This document shows, piece by piece, positions 25,976 through 35,642 of a stretch of 64,000 nucleotides of DNA; positions within the stretch are counted from its first letter, which is position 1; each line of letters opens with the position of its first letter. This stretch comes from Sediminispirochaeta smaragdinae DSM 11293 (GTDB taxonomy: Bacteria; Spirochaetota; Spirochaetia; DSM-16054; Sediminispirochaetaceae). The notes under the pieces are model-generated. The model was not told the DNA's origin. It worked only from the letters and a program-made list of their open reading frames with translations, and did no database searches. Location: the NCBI RefSeq assembly GCF_000143985.1, contig NC_014364.1, positions 4,228,582 through 4,292,581 on the forward strand. The letters run 5' to 3'. The position numbers were made by a program, and so were the translations under genes.

Positions 25976-27007
25976 ATGAAACAAAAATTCTACGATCTGA
26001 GAAGCGACACCATCACCCTTCCCACCCGGGACATGCGAAAGGCGATGTACCGTGCAGATGTCGGCGATGATGTCTATGGTGAGGACCCCACGGTCATCAA
26101 GCTCCAGGAGCTTGCGGCCAAAATCACCGGAAAAAGAGACGCTCTTTTTATTCCTTCGGGATCAATGGGAAATCTCATTCCGCTGATGATAAACGGGGGT
26201 CGAGGGAACGAGATCCTTGCCCAAAAAAACAGCCATATCCTCCACTACGAACTCTCTTCGGCTGCGGCCCTTGCAGGAGTAACTATTGTCCCGGTGGAAG
26301 GAGAGCGCGGTATTATAGAGCCGACCGAGCTTGCAAAGCATGTGCGGCCGGATATCTACTACATGCCCCGCGTTTCCATGATCTCGGTGGAGAATACCCA
26401 TAATAAGGAAGGCGGCAGCTGTTGGAGCCTTGAGGAACTGAAGGCTGTCAGTGACTTTGCAAAGAAACAGAACCTTCTGCTTCATATGGACGGTGCCAGA
26501 TTGTTCAATGCCTGCATTGCAAAGGGAATAGCGGCGAAACGCTACTGCGGCTTGGTCGACACCGTCACCTTCTGCCTTTCAAAGGGGCTTGGGGCCCCGG
26601 TCGGTGCGGTTCTCTGCGGCTCTACAAAATTCATCGAAGAGGCACGACGGATTCGGAAGATGCTCGGAGCAGGCATGCGCCAGGCGGGATTCATGGCTGC
26701 GGCTGGTATCTACGCATTGGAACACCACATCGAACGTCTTGCCGACGACCATAGGCATGCATCCCAGATTGCCCAGGCCCTGACAGAAAAAAGCTGGGCA
26801 ACGATCAATCCGTCGGATGTCGAAACCAATATCCTCTACTTTGATACACCCAATCACGATGCGGTACAGGTAGCCGCAATTCTCAAAAAAAGAGGAATAG
26901 TCTGCGGCCCCTCGGGAGAAAAAACCATCAGAATGGTCACCCATCTCGGTATAGATGATCAGGATGCAGAAGAGATCTGCAAGGTGATCAGCAACTGCTC
27001 GATATGA
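25976..27007 (+). CDS. ltaE: Low-specificity L-threonine aldolase
   Basis: A 343-residue PLP-dependent fold-type I enzyme that cleaves threonine/allo-threonine to glycine and acetaldehyde. Family motifs are DLRSDTITLPT at the N terminus, GDDVYGEDPTV, FIPSGSMGN, and LHMDGARLFNA (PLP-binding Asp), with the lysine in VTFCLSKGLGAPVGAVLCG. Length is typical. The start at 25976 is used because a TAGAAT box (25963-25968) ends 7 nt upstream and the longer reading frame overlaps aroA. It converges on the lipoprotein gene with 3 bp between. Confidence 0.95.
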   Translation: MKQKFYDLRSDTITLPTRDMRKAMYRADVGDDVYGEDPTVIKLQELAAKITGKRDALFIPSGSMGNLIPLMINGGRGNEILAQKNSHILHYELSSAAALAGVTIVPVEGERGIIEPTELAKHVRPDIYYMPRVSMISVENTHNKEGGSCWSLEELKAVSDFAKKQNLLLHMDGARLFNACIAKGIAAKRYCGLVDTVTFCLSKGLGAPVGAVLCGSTKFIEEARRIRKMLGAGMRQAGFMAAAGIYALEHHIERLADDHRHASQIAQALTEKSWATINPSDVETNILYFDTPNHDAVQVAAILKKRGIVCGPSGEKTIRMVTHLGIDDQDAEEICKVISNCSI

Positions 27008-27010
27008 ACC

Positions 27011-27580
27011 TTAGAGGGGAAAGGTCGATATCTCGATGGAGCTGATACGTTCGCCGCTGAAAACAAAGGTGTAGCGTACCATTGCCGAAGTCCCAAGAGA
27101 GGCAGGACGTTCATATATAACGCGGTCATCTTCCACCCTGTTGCTCTCACCAAAGGTACGAAGGAGGTCCCCTCTGTCGTTACCGACCGAAACCCCTTCG
27201 GGGATGGCCCACCCACTTCCGGTAAGTAAAACGTTCATGAGGAACTCCCGCCCGTCGTAACCGGATCGCTGAAGGACGAAGGTGATCCCATCGTAGGTAT
27301 AGGTGATGATCAAATCGGTCACATCGGGGTTGTGTCGATTGGCACGCTGTTCGGTTTCCACCGAAAGAGGAATGCCGAGGGCAGCACTGAGCTCTTCACT
27401 GTTTGTAAGCGGAGAGAAGGCTATTGTAGGCACCTCCTGCTTGGCCCTTGAAACCTCGGGAAGAGCCGGGACGCTCTTTTCTCCTTTTCCCTCATGCTCG
27501 GCAGGGGTTGTACAGCCCCAAAACCAGACGGAAACCATGATAATGGTGATGATCACATAGCAATTCGTTCTCTGTTTCAT
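27011..27580 (-). CDS. Putative lipoprotein, unknown function
   Basis: A 189-residue protein with a signal peptide ending in VSVWFWGC, so Cys23 is the probable lipidation site. The mature part has no family that I recognise; it reads as a small alpha/beta domain with TDLIITYTYDGITFVLQRSG and a GDxxxDLLRTFGESNRVEDD stretch near residue 140, which resembles domains that compare a stored parameter with a slope or index. It is divergent from psuK with 71 bp between. Function unknown. Confidence 0.65.
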   Translation of the reverse strand: MKQRTNCYVIITIIMVSVWFWGCTTPAEHEGKGEKSVPALPEVSRAKQEVPTIAFSPLTNSEELSAALGIPLSVETEQRANRHNPDVTDLIITYTYDGITFVLQRSGYDGREFLMNVLLTGSGWAIPEGVSVGNDRGDLLRTFGESNRVEDDRVIYERPASLGTSAMVRYTFVFSGERISSIEISTFPL

Positions 27581-27616
27581 GCCTCAAAGATATCATCCAT
27601 ACACATGATATTCCAC

Positions 27617-27645
27617 TTCACGGCCTCCGTAGGGAGGGCTATACT
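27617..27645 (+). promoter_or_regulatory. Leaderless promoter of psuK
   Basis: TTCACG (27617-27622), 17 bp, then TATACT (27640-27645), which ends 6 nt before the ATG at 27652. There is no Shine-Dalgarno sequence downstream of the predicted start point. Confidence 0.6.
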
Positions 27646-27651
27646 GCCGAC

Positions 27652-28593
27652 ATGAAAGAAAACATCATCGTTGCAGGCGGTATCAATATAGATATAAAGG
27701 GATTTCCCTTCGCAAAAGCAATCCCCGGTGATTCCAACCCCGGCAGGGTGAGTAATGCGGCCGGAGGAGTAGGGCGCAACATTGCGGAGAATCTCGCCCG
27801 GTTGGGAACACGGGTACGGCTGTGCGGAGCAGTGGGAGAGGATACGCAAGGACGTTTTATCCTGGAGAGCTGTGAAAAAAGCGGAATCGATACCTCACTC
27901 GTCATTCGCAGCGCAAGGCAGCCAAGCGGATGCTATCTCTCTATTCTCGATGAAAAGGGAGAGTTGGTGATGGCAGTTGCCGATATGTCTGCAACCGAAA
28001 GCTTGACATGCGAGGTTTCCGCGTCCTGGTTTCGTTCCATTGAAGAGGCGGCACTTCTCATCATAGATGCAAACCTTCCCACGCCTCTCATCAAAGAGCT
28101 GGTTACAAGAGCGGAGGCAGCAGGGGTGCCCGTTGCTGCGGACCCGGTATCCGTATCCAAGGCCATTCGGTTATCCCCCTATCTTTCGAAGATCCGCTGG
28201 CTCTTCCCAAATCGTGACGAATGGCAGGCCCTGTTCCCGGGAACGCCTATAGGGCAAAGGGAGCATGGCATTCCCCGATGCGGCTGCGTGGTTACCCTTG
28301 GGTCGAACGGAGCTGCCCTCCTTCCCCCTCCCGACCTGGCGATCGAGCCCTTTCCGATGGGGGCCCTGCCGACCGTTGTCCATGATGTGGGAGGTGCAGG
28401 GGATGCATTTGCCGCAGGTTTCTGTTACGCTCTCATTTCCGAGGAAAATAGCGTTGGTGAAACAGAGGCCGGATTGAGACGGGCGCTGATCACAGGTCTC
28501 GCCGCTGCGTCTCTCACCTTGGAATCGGATCTAAGCGTATCACCAAAGATGAACGTGTCCAGCCTGAAGGAGCGAATAGATGAAACGCATTAA
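27652..28593 (+). CDS. psuK: PfkB-family kinase, probable pseudouridine kinase
   Basis: A 313-residue ribokinase-fold kinase. Motifs are GGINIDIKG at the N terminus, GGVGRNIAENLARLG (substrate Gly-rich loop) and VHDVGGAGDAFAAGFCYAL (PfkB signature 2 with the catalytic Asp in GAGDAF). The specific call comes from the next gene, PsuG, with which it overlaps by 14 bp: PsuK phosphorylates pseudouridine and PsuG cleaves the product to uracil and ribose-5-phosphate. Without that neighbour it would be only a PfkB sugar or nucleoside kinase. Confidence 0.88.
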   Translation: MKENIIVAGGINIDIKGFPFAKAIPGDSNPGRVSNAAGGVGRNIAENLARLGTRVRLCGAVGEDTQGRFILESCEKSGIDTSLVIRSARQPSGCYLSILDEKGELVMAVADMSATESLTCEVSASWFRSIEEAALLIIDANLPTPLIKELVTRAEAAGVPVAADPVSVSKAIRLSPYLSKIRWLFPNRDEWQALFPGTPIGQREHGIPRCGCVVTLGSNGAALLPPPDLAIEPFPMGALPTVVHDVGGAGDAFAAGFCYALISEENSVGETEAGLRRALITGLAAASLTLESDLSVSPKMNVSSLKERIDETH

Positions 28594-29524
28594 TACAAAG
28601 GCCGTTGAGAGAGCATATCCCCTCCTCTTCGGAGAAGAAGTATGCCAGGCGGCGGAGGAAGGGAAGCCCATCGTTGCCCTCGAGTCGACCATCATCAGTC
28701 ACGGCATGCCCTGGCCCCAGAACATGGAAACCGCCGAGGGTCTGGAAGAGGCCGTCAGATCGGCAGGCGCCGTCCCTGCAACCATTGCCGTTATCGACGG
28801 ACTTATACGAATAGGGATCAGCAAGGAACAGCTTGATTTTCTTTCCACCGGAAAGGGTATCGTAAAGGCAAGCCGCAGAGACCTGCCAGTGGTCTTCGCA
28901 AAGAAGATGTCCGCCGCAACCACGGTGGCGGCAACCATGATCGCCGCATCCATGGCGGGTATCAAGCTTTTTGCAACCGGAGGCGTGGGCGGCGTTCACA
29001 GGGGTGCACCATCGACCTTCGATATCTCCGCAGATCTTCAGGAATTGGCAAAAACCAATGTGGCCGTGGTGTGTGCGGGCGTGAAGGCAATCCTCGATCT
29101 TCCGCTTACCATGGAATATCTGGAGACCATGGGCGTTCCCGTGCTTGGCTTCGGTACCGATGAACTTCCGGCTTTCTACAGCAGAAAAAGCGGGATTTCC
29201 CTGGAGTATCGAATCGATTCTTATGAAGAGGGAGCACACATCCTCGATGCAAAGTGGAAGGCGGGTCTTTCAGGGGGTGTTCTGATCACCAATCCGATCC
29301 CCGAGGCCCATTCCATGGAAACGGCGAAGATAAACGGAGCAATCGAGGCAGCCCTTGCAGAGGCCGACCGCCTTAACATACGGGGCAAGAAAATCACGCC
29401 CTTCCTCCTCGACAAGGTGAAAAGCCTTACCGAAGGAGAAAGCCTCACGGCAAACATCGCCCTGGTGAAAAACAATGCGACCGTGGCCGCAGGCATCGCA
29501 AAGGCCCTCAGCGAAGAAGAATAA
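28580..29524 (+). CDS. psuG: Pseudouridine-5'-phosphate glycosidase
   Basis: A 314-residue enzyme that breaks the C-C glycosidic bond of pseudouridine 5'-phosphate. Clear family stretches are IVALESTIISHGMPWPQNMETA (catalytic Glu in ALEST), IGISKEQL, ASRRDLP, TTVAATMIAA (contains the manganese/phosphate site region), FATGGVGGVHRG and GVPVLGFGTDELPAFYSR. Length matches the family. It overlaps psuK by 14 bp, so they form one operon for pseudouridine salvage. No dedicated nucleoside permease or regulator lies next to it. Confidence 0.95.
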   Translation: MKRINTKAVERAYPLLFGEEVCQAAEEGKPIVALESTIISHGMPWPQNMETAEGLEEAVRSAGAVPATIAVIDGLIRIGISKEQLDFLSTGKGIVKASRRDLPVVFAKKMSAATTVAATMIAASMAGIKLFATGGVGGVHRGAPSTFDISADLQELAKTNVAVVCAGVKAILDLPLTMEYLETMGVPVLGFGTDELPAFYSRKSGISLEYRIDSYEEGAHILDAKWKAGLSGGVLITNPIPEAHSMETAKINGAIEAALAEADRLNIRGKKITPFLLDKVKSLTEGESLTANIALVKNNATVAAGIAKALSEEE

Positions 29525-29528
29525 GCTT

Positions 29529-32500
29529 TTACCGGTTCGAGTTCGAATGGTCTTCTGACCGGTCACTCAGCTCGAGATAGCGGTCGATCAGGCCGTCGCA
29601 ATCCAGGCCATCGGTCTCGATTTCGACGGCCTTCTTTTTCCTCAAGTACCAGAGGAAGGTTCGCACCGGTTTTTTCGTCAAATGAGAAGCGGCTTCACGA
29701 TACATGGCAAGCTGAGGTAGATGGTGTTCAGGATCATCTCCCCGGTCGCTTTTAAAATCAACCACCACAGCCTCAGCTCCACCGTCCGGCCCTCTCTCAA
29801 GGAGGAGGTCGATGGAGCCGTCGACAAAACGGCCGGCGGGAGTAAGAAAGAGAAAGGCAACTTCGCTCACCGAACCTCCTGCCTGTTGCTCCTGTCGTGC
29901 CAAGCGACCGAAAGGAGCATCCATGAAAGAACGTGCAAGATCGACGGCGGTATCGAGAATCAGCGAGGAGGCCTTATCCGAAAGGGCGCGGAAGGGTGTG
30001 GGAAGGTCCCGAACATCGCCCTTTACCACCCCCTGGGTAATACCCTCCTCGATAAGACGATGGCAAAGGGAGCCGAAGGCGGTAATGCGTTCCTCTCCGC
30101 CGAGATAACGGTCGACCGGAAGTTCACTATCCGAAGCCGATAGATCCCGTTGTCCTTTGAGGTCCGCCATCTGGGGCACAGAGAGGCGCGATATTGCGGC
30201 GGAGACAAGACTGGGCGAGAAGGCTTCGACAGGGGCGGGAAAGGCGAGAATTTCGGCTTTTCGATACTCCTCCGCTGCTTCCGGTAGTGGCGGGCCTTGT
30301 CTTTTGCTTACTACATTCCTCTCTATCTCTTCGATCGTCACAGGGGGGATGATTTCGATATGGCTCTCAAAGGCTGGATCACACTCCCACTGGTCGCTTT
30401 CGGCCCCAAATCCTTTTCCGATCCAATTCAAAAGAGCAAAGCGCCCCAGCCCATCCATCTTCCTATTGCTCCGGCCATGATAGCCGGAAAAAAAGAGGTG
30501 GCACTCGGCCCGGGTCGCCGCAACATAGAGCAGTCGTTTGAGCTCGGCAACCTCCTGCTCGTTCTCCAGTTCAAGCCCCTGGCGGTAGAAGAAATTGGCC
30601 TTGCCGCTCTTACGCTCCCGGGATGGAGCCGACAGCGTCACTCCGAGTTCGGGATGGAGCTGAAAGGGAGAAGCCCCCTCATGTTCCCTTCTTCCGGTTG
30701 ATCCGCAACCCGCCACAAAGACAACGGGAAATTGAAGTCCCTTTGATTTGTGAATGCTCATGATACGAACCCCCCGCTCCTCTTGCCGGGATGGTTCCAC
30801 CTCTTCGACCTTCTCATACTTGCCGAGGTTTTTTCGAAGAAACCTAAGAAAGGTAACAAGATTCTCGCCCCGCCTGTCGGCGAGAAGGGCAAATTCGAAA
30901 AGATAATCGTAATACTCGAGATAGACATGGTAGTCGGGATTGCGAAGCACCGCATAGCGATAGCCGAAGCCGGTCCATAGGCGACGGATAAGCTCGCTAA
31001 TCGGAACCCGGTCGGCCTCTTGCCTGACCATTCGCCAGGCCTGACCTGCAAGACGATATCGCTCCCCCTCATCACCCAGGATCGGATCATCGGGGTCGAG
31101 AGCAAAGGGAGCGGCATGTATTTCCTGTTCACGGAGCATGACGGCGGCGATCACATCGTCGGAAAGAGCGGCAAAGGGGGAACGCAGCAGAGAAAAATAG
31201 GCAAGCCGGTCCTCGGGATAGAGGGCCAGTTGTAAGAGCTGATAAAAATCGCTCGCCGGAGCCTCAAGAAAGAGAGCCCGGGCGCTTTGTACCGTGTAGG
31301 GGATGCCCAGGCGGCGGAAGGCCCGTTCAAAACTGATCTGATTCCCGCTGGAGCGCATCAGAAGGGCAATATCACCGTAATCTGCAGCCCCTCCTGCGAT
31401 AGTCAGCTCCTTTTTTTCCACCATCTCCCGTATGCGCCTGGCAAGATACCACGCCTCAGCCTCCGGAGCAGGCAGAGCCTCCTCCTCGGAAGATCCGGGG
31501 TAGTAAAAGAGGGAAATCCTTGGAGAAACACCCTCGGTTTTTTCCCGGCTGGAAAGGGGGCGGAATCTGGCTTCGTAGGACCGGTCAGCATCGGCAAAAA
31601 CCCGGGGGAAAAAGTCGTTGAAAAAACCGATTAAGGCCGGTTCGCTCCGATAGTTACGGGAAAGATCGAGGGAAACGCCTCCGGCGGAGACCAGCTCCTC
31701 CCCCAGACGCTTGAAGACCCCCACCTCGGCGCCTCGGAAACGGTAGATGGACTGCTTTTCATCACCGACAAAAAAAAGCTTTCCCGGAACAAGCTCATCT
31801 GCACGGGGTACGCCCTTCTCCATCCGTTCGGGCCTCTCGGCCAAAAGGTAGAGAAGCTTACGCTGAAGATCGTTGTTATCCTGGAACTCGTCGATCATGA
31901 TATAGCGAAAGGCATGTTTCCAGCTGCTGCGAAACTCCGGGTCCTCTTCGAGAAGACGGACGGCCATGGCAGGGACATCCCGAAAGGTAACGATCCCGGT
32001 CATACGCTTTTCCTGTTCATAGCTGCTGCGAAAGCGATCGATCACCTCTCCCAACTCCTGAAACAGGGGCCAGGCCAAGAGGGTTTCCGCGGCGGAGACC
32101 GCCAGCCCCGCACCTTCCCGCCAGTTCTCCACAAGATCCCGATATTCGAGAGCGTCGACGTTGCCCTCGGCGATCCTCCCCCTCGGCTTTTTCAAATCCG
32201 CTGTAAGCTGAGAAAGGAGGACAGAGAGATCATCCGGCCGGTCGACACCGGCTTCGAATAGCTCGCCGATGTCGTGCTCGGAAAAGAGCGCATGGGCATC
32301 GGCAATCTGCTTGTGTGCACCGGGATCAAGGCGCAGAATTTGTTGACTTAGGGCATCAAGACCGGAAAGCAGACGGGGAATTTCGCTGCGCAGGTGTTCT
32401 TCCTGTCGGGCAAGAAGCTCTCCCATGCCATCGGTATCGGCAAAGGTAAAATATCTGGTGGCCAGGGCAACAAAAAGCCCTTCCAGAACCCCTTCGAAGC

Positions 32501-32942
32501 CGAAAAGATCGATATACTGCTCGAGAGCATCGCTTCCACGATGCCGAAGCAGGGTTTCAAGGGCAGCCGCCCTGGCAATATCTTCGGCCTTCTGATCATC
32601 CTGAACAAAATCCGAGGGGATTCCGAAGCGGTCGCTCCTGTCCCGGACAATACGGGCACAGAAGCTGTCGAGCGTGGAAATTGTTGCCTGATCATAGGCC
32701 TTTGCAGCATCGGGGACGGCGTTCCTCAGTTCGCGGTAGATCCGCTCGTACATCTCTGCGGCCGCTTTTCGGGTAAAGGTCAGGGTAAGGATCTCATCGA
32801 CCGAGGCTCGTCCGGTCTCGACGAGGTAGACAAAACGGCGGGAAAGGATCGTCGTCTTTCCCGAACCGGCTCCGGCCGAAACGACTGCGGAATGGTGGGT
32901 AAAGGCTGCTTCTTGTTGTTGGGGATCAAGTTTCATCGACAT
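29529..32942 (-). CDS. addA: AddA-type UvrD helicase-nuclease
   Basis: 1,137 residues. It is a superfamily 1A helicase (Walker A AGAGSGKTTIL near 22-32, LTFTRKAAAEM, DEFQDNND for Walker B, DEKQSIYRFRGA, LSRNYRS, and MSIHKSKGLQFPVVFV). The RecB-like nuclease at the C terminus shows GSIDLLLE, VVVDFKSD and HLPQLAMYREA. With AddB it processes double-strand breaks for recombination. The ATG at 32942 has AAGGA about 7 nt upstream and overlaps addB by 10 bp. It converges on psuG with 4 bp between. Confidence 0.95.
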   Translation of the reverse strand: MSMKLDPQQQEAAFTHHSAVVSAGAGSGKTTILSRRFVYLVETGRASVDEILTLTFTRKAAAEMYERIYRELRNAVPDAAKAYDQATISTLDSFCARIVRDRSDRFGIPSDFVQDDQKAEDIARAAALETLLRHRGSDALEQYIDLFGFEGVLEGLFVALATRYFTFADTDGMGELLARQEEHLRSEIPRLLSGLDALSQQILRLDPGAHKQIADAHALFSEHDIGELFEAGVDRPDDLSVLLSQLTADLKKPRGRIAEGNVDALEYRDLVENWREGAGLAVSAAETLLAWPLFQELGEVIDRFRSSYEQEKRMTGIVTFRDVPAMAVRLLEEDPEFRSSWKHAFRYIMIDEFQDNNDLQRKLLYLLAERPERMEKGVPRADELVPGKLFFVGDEKQSIYRFRGAEVGVFKRLGEELVSAGGVSLDLSRNYRSEPALIGFFNDFFPRVFADADRSYEARFRPLSSREKTEGVSPRISLFYYPGSSEEEALPAPEAEAWYLARRIREMVEKKELTIAGGAADYGDIALLMRSSGNQISFERAFRRLGIPYTVQSARALFLEAPASDFYQLLQLALYPEDRLAYFSLLRSPFAALSDDVIAAVMLREQEIHAAPFALDPDDPILGDEGERYRLAGQAWRMVRQEADRVPISELIRRLWTGFGYRYAVLRNPDYHVYLEYYDYLFEFALLADRRGENLVTFLRFLRKNLGKYEKVEEVEPSRQEERGVRIMSIHKSKGLQFPVVFVAGCGSTGRREHEGASPFQLHPELGVTLSAPSRERKSGKANFFYRQGLELENEQEVAELKRLLYVAATRAECHLFFSGYHGRSNRKMDGLGRFALLNWIGKGFGAESDQWECDPAFESHIEIIPPVTIEEIERNVVSKRQGPPLPEAAEEYRKAEILAFPAPVEAFSPSLVSAAISRLSVPQMADLKGQRDLSASDSELPVDRYLGGEERITAFGSLCHRLIEEGITQGVVKGDVRDLPTPFRALSDKASSLILDTAVDLARSFMDAPFGRLARQEQQAGGSVSEVAFLFLTPAGRFVDGSIDLLLERGPDGGAEAVVVDFKSDRGDDPEHHLPQLAMYREAASHLTKKPVRTFLWYLRKKKAVEIETDGLDCDGLIDRYLELSDRSEDHSNSNR

Positions 32943-35632
32943 CGTACATCCTTCATATGAAACCGCATTCTGCAGGCCCCGCGAAGCGAGCAGCCGTCAC
33001 AGTGACCGGAGGGGAGAAAAAAGCTTCCATCCTCCAGGGCTGCCGTCATGGCATCAAGAGCCTGATCCAGGCGATCGAAAAGCAAGCGACTCTGCTCATC
33101 ATCGAACCACTGCTTCTCCTCTGTCCCGCATACCGGCTGAAAAAGGCCGCTGGTCATATCGAAATAGGCAGCGGCGGCCTCACCAAAGCCATTTTCCCTA
33201 AGCAGGCTCCGATAAAGGGCCATCTGAAAGGATTGGGGAAGACTCTCATCATCGGGTAACAGCTGCCCCTTTTTCCAGAAAAGTCGCTTTTTGTAGTCGA
33301 TGATCAGATAAGAGGAGGCACTGCGTCCAATCCAGTCGGGACGGCCGCTTATGCTTATCTTCCAACGGCCACCTTCCAGAGAGATACCTCGACCCTTTCG
33401 GGGGCTTTTCATTCCCTTTTCCACATCCATGGGACGAAAAGCGGAAAAATGGTCGTAAAACTCCCGAACCAAGGCCTTTGCCCCGGCACGGACAAAGCGT
33501 TCCATAGCACCGGCAACGGGAGGGAGAGGCACCGGCTCCGGGCCTCGATGCCAGTTGGAAAAGAGCCTGGAAAGGAGCTGCTCCATTCGTTCATCTGCAT
33601 CCTCGGCAGATGTATCGGAAAAAAAACGTGCCGCCGCCGTGTGAAAGAGGTTTCCCACAATACGGGGATCGGTAAAACGCAGTTCGAGTTCCGGCTCTCG
33701 GGCCTTGAGACAGCGATCTGCAAGAAAGGCAAAGGGACAGGACCAGAAGGCCTCAAGCATGGCGGGACTGATTTCGATCTCATCCCGCCCACCGGCAAGG
33801 CGGGAAAGCAAGCTTCGCAGAAGATTGTCGTCCTCTACCTTCCGAATGGTGAAATCGACCCGTTTGCCGGCCCCTCCGGTGGCAAGATAGCGTAGAAGTC
33901 CCTTTTGCTGCAGGGGCCAAAGGCTGGCTGGCAGTCTCCCTCCGGCCCAATAGGAGATCTCATTCTTAAAAGGATCGCTGAAACTCTCGTCTCCGGACTC
34001 TTCCCCGGACCTTTCATAGTCGATCAATTCCGAAGGCGGTAGATCCGGTCCGCCGAAGCCTTCGTCGGCAAAGGAGATTTCGGCGCCGCTTCCTGCCGAG
34101 GCGTAGAGTCCCAGAAAGGCGGAAGAGAGATCCTTTTCGCTTCCGGAAAGCTGTTTGCGCTCTTCTTCCGAAAGGAAGGAGTAACGGTGAAGGAGGACCC
34201 TACTTTTTTCCTGCCCGCAACCGGGCAGGAAATGGTACTTCGGCGAGATACCGGCGGAAACCCGGTACTGATAGACGGAAATACCCATTCGCGCCTGGCG
34301 CCTTACGTATTGGCGACCTTCCAGATAGGAAAGCCAGAGAGGGAAAACGGCTCCAAGATCCCCCAGGCCCGCGGAAGTTTCTGCTTCGGCAAGTTCTCCG
34401 AGGCTTTCCAGACAACGCTGCAGCACGGGCAGATCATCATCAGCCCAGCCATCGGGATCGATATGGGTTCTGAGGAAGGGCTGCATTCGGTCCCGAAGCA
34501 GGGCGAAACTCTCTGCCCCGGTAAGCTGCCTAATGCCATCCCGAAGGGAGACGAAGGTCGATGCGAGAACAGGATGCTCCGCCCGCGAGAGGGTCTGCTC
34601 CCAGAGGCGGGCCCCCTTATGGCAAAAATAGTCCCGGCCGAAACGGACAATCCGTCTGACCAAACCGGCCGAGCGCCAGGGAACGGCCTGATTCATGAAG
34701 AGATTTTCTACCTGATCAAAGGCCCAGTCACCGGATGAAGTCTCCCACAAAGCACGAAAAAACCGCCCGGGGACGCTCTCGCTAAGCGGCTCTCCCCCTC
34801 GAAAACGCAAGGAAATCGAACGATCGGCGGCGGCCGCGGCAAGACGAGGGCGCCACTCCCTATCGTCGGGGAGGGTAATCGCTATCTCCCTGGGATCCTC
34901 ACCTGATTGTAAAAGGGCGGCAATCCGCTCAATCAAGGCCGCAAGCTCTGCGGCAGCCGTTCGATACCGCAACAGAACCGGGTGGACGGAATCATCGAGC
35001 CGAAGGTAATCATCGGTGTCGAGAATTCTGATTCCCCCGCAGCGGGAAAGGGAGGATTCATATTCACCAAAATCCTCCAGCACCTCGGAAAAGAGTATCC
35101 AGCTGATTCCCGGCAGGGGCCGAGGCTCCGGCAGAGCGGCACCCGGTTCGAAAAGATTCCGCTCGGACAGAAACCGCTTATAACGGGAGGCAAGCAGATC
35201 GATATCCGTAATAAGCGCCCTGGGGAAGCGATTTCTGAGACCGGAGCCGTCAAGCTCCCGCAGGAATCCGTCCAGACGCGGAAGGATAGAGGTGACAAGG
35301 CTACGGTAGGAACGGGAGAGTTCGGCGTAATCGACGGGAACAATACGCTGAAAAAGGGGTGGACTGCTCTTGCTGTTTTCGTCAAGGAGAGCGGTGGCAA
35401 AGAGCATACGCAGGGCTCCATTTACCGGGCGTTGTTTGCGGGATTCATCGAACACCTTCTCCTTGAAGGTGTCCCAGCTGATAAAACGGTCCTTCCTTAA
35501 CGCAGCCGCAGCGCCGAATTGAAGGGCACGAGCGAGACGGGAATCGGCCACCACCTGGCTGGGAAATACAAAGCGACAGCTCGCCGATTTCCCAAGGGTC
35601 TCGGCAATAAAGCGGTCGATTCCGTCAAACAT
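32933..35632 (-). CDS. addB: AddB-type nuclease subunit
   Basis: 899 residues. Its C-terminal third is a PD-(D/E)xK nuclease (GRPDWIGR, YLIIDYKKRLF, QSFQMALYRSLL). An iron-sulfur cluster is suggested by the FWSCPFAF cysteine before the nuclease and CDGCSLRGAC at the end, the 1+3 cysteine arrangement of AddB. The N-terminal part is a degenerate helicase-like region without a clear Walker A. It partners with AddA in break resection. AGGAG lies 7 nt before the ATG. It follows the flavin reductase gene by 10 bp and overlaps addA. Confidence 0.88.
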   Translation of the reverse strand: MFDGIDRFIAETLGKSASCRFVFPSQVVADSRLARALQFGAAAALRKDRFISWDTFKEKVFDESRKQRPVNGALRMLFATALLDENSKSSPPLFQRIVPVDYAELSRSYRSLVTSILPRLDGFLRELDGSGLRNRFPRALITDIDLLASRYKRFLSERNLFEPGAALPEPRPLPGISWILFSEVLEDFGEYESSLSRCGGIRILDTDDYLRLDDSVHPVLLRYRTAAAELAALIERIAALLQSGEDPREIAITLPDDREWRPRLAAAAADRSISLRFRGGEPLSESVPGRFFRALWETSSGDWAFDQVENLFMNQAVPWRSAGLVRRIVRFGRDYFCHKGARLWEQTLSRAEHPVLASTFVSLRDGIRQLTGAESFALLRDRMQPFLRTHIDPDGWADDDLPVLQRCLESLGELAEAETSAGLGDLGAVFPLWLSYLEGRQYVRRQARMGISVYQYRVSAGISPKYHFLPGCGQEKSRVLLHRYSFLSEEERKQLSGSEKDLSSAFLGLYASAGSGAEISFADEGFGGPDLPPSELIDYERSGEESGDESFSDPFKNEISYWAGGRLPASLWPLQQKGLLRYLATGGAGKRVDFTIRKVEDDNLLRSLLSRLAGGRDEIEISPAMLEAFWSCPFAFLADRCLKAREPELELRFTDPRIVGNLFHTAAARFFSDTSAEDADERMEQLLSRLFSNWHRGPEPVPLPPVAGAMERFVRAGAKALVREFYDHFSAFRPMDVEKGMKSPRKGRGISLEGGRWKISISGRPDWIGRSASSYLIIDYKKRLFWKKGQLLPDDESLPQSFQMALYRSLLRENGFGEAAAAYFDMTSGLFQPVCGTEEKQWFDDEQSRLLFDRLDQALDAMTAALEDGSFFLPSGHCDGCSLRGACRMRFHMKDVRCR

Positions 35633-35642
35633 TCCGGTACTC

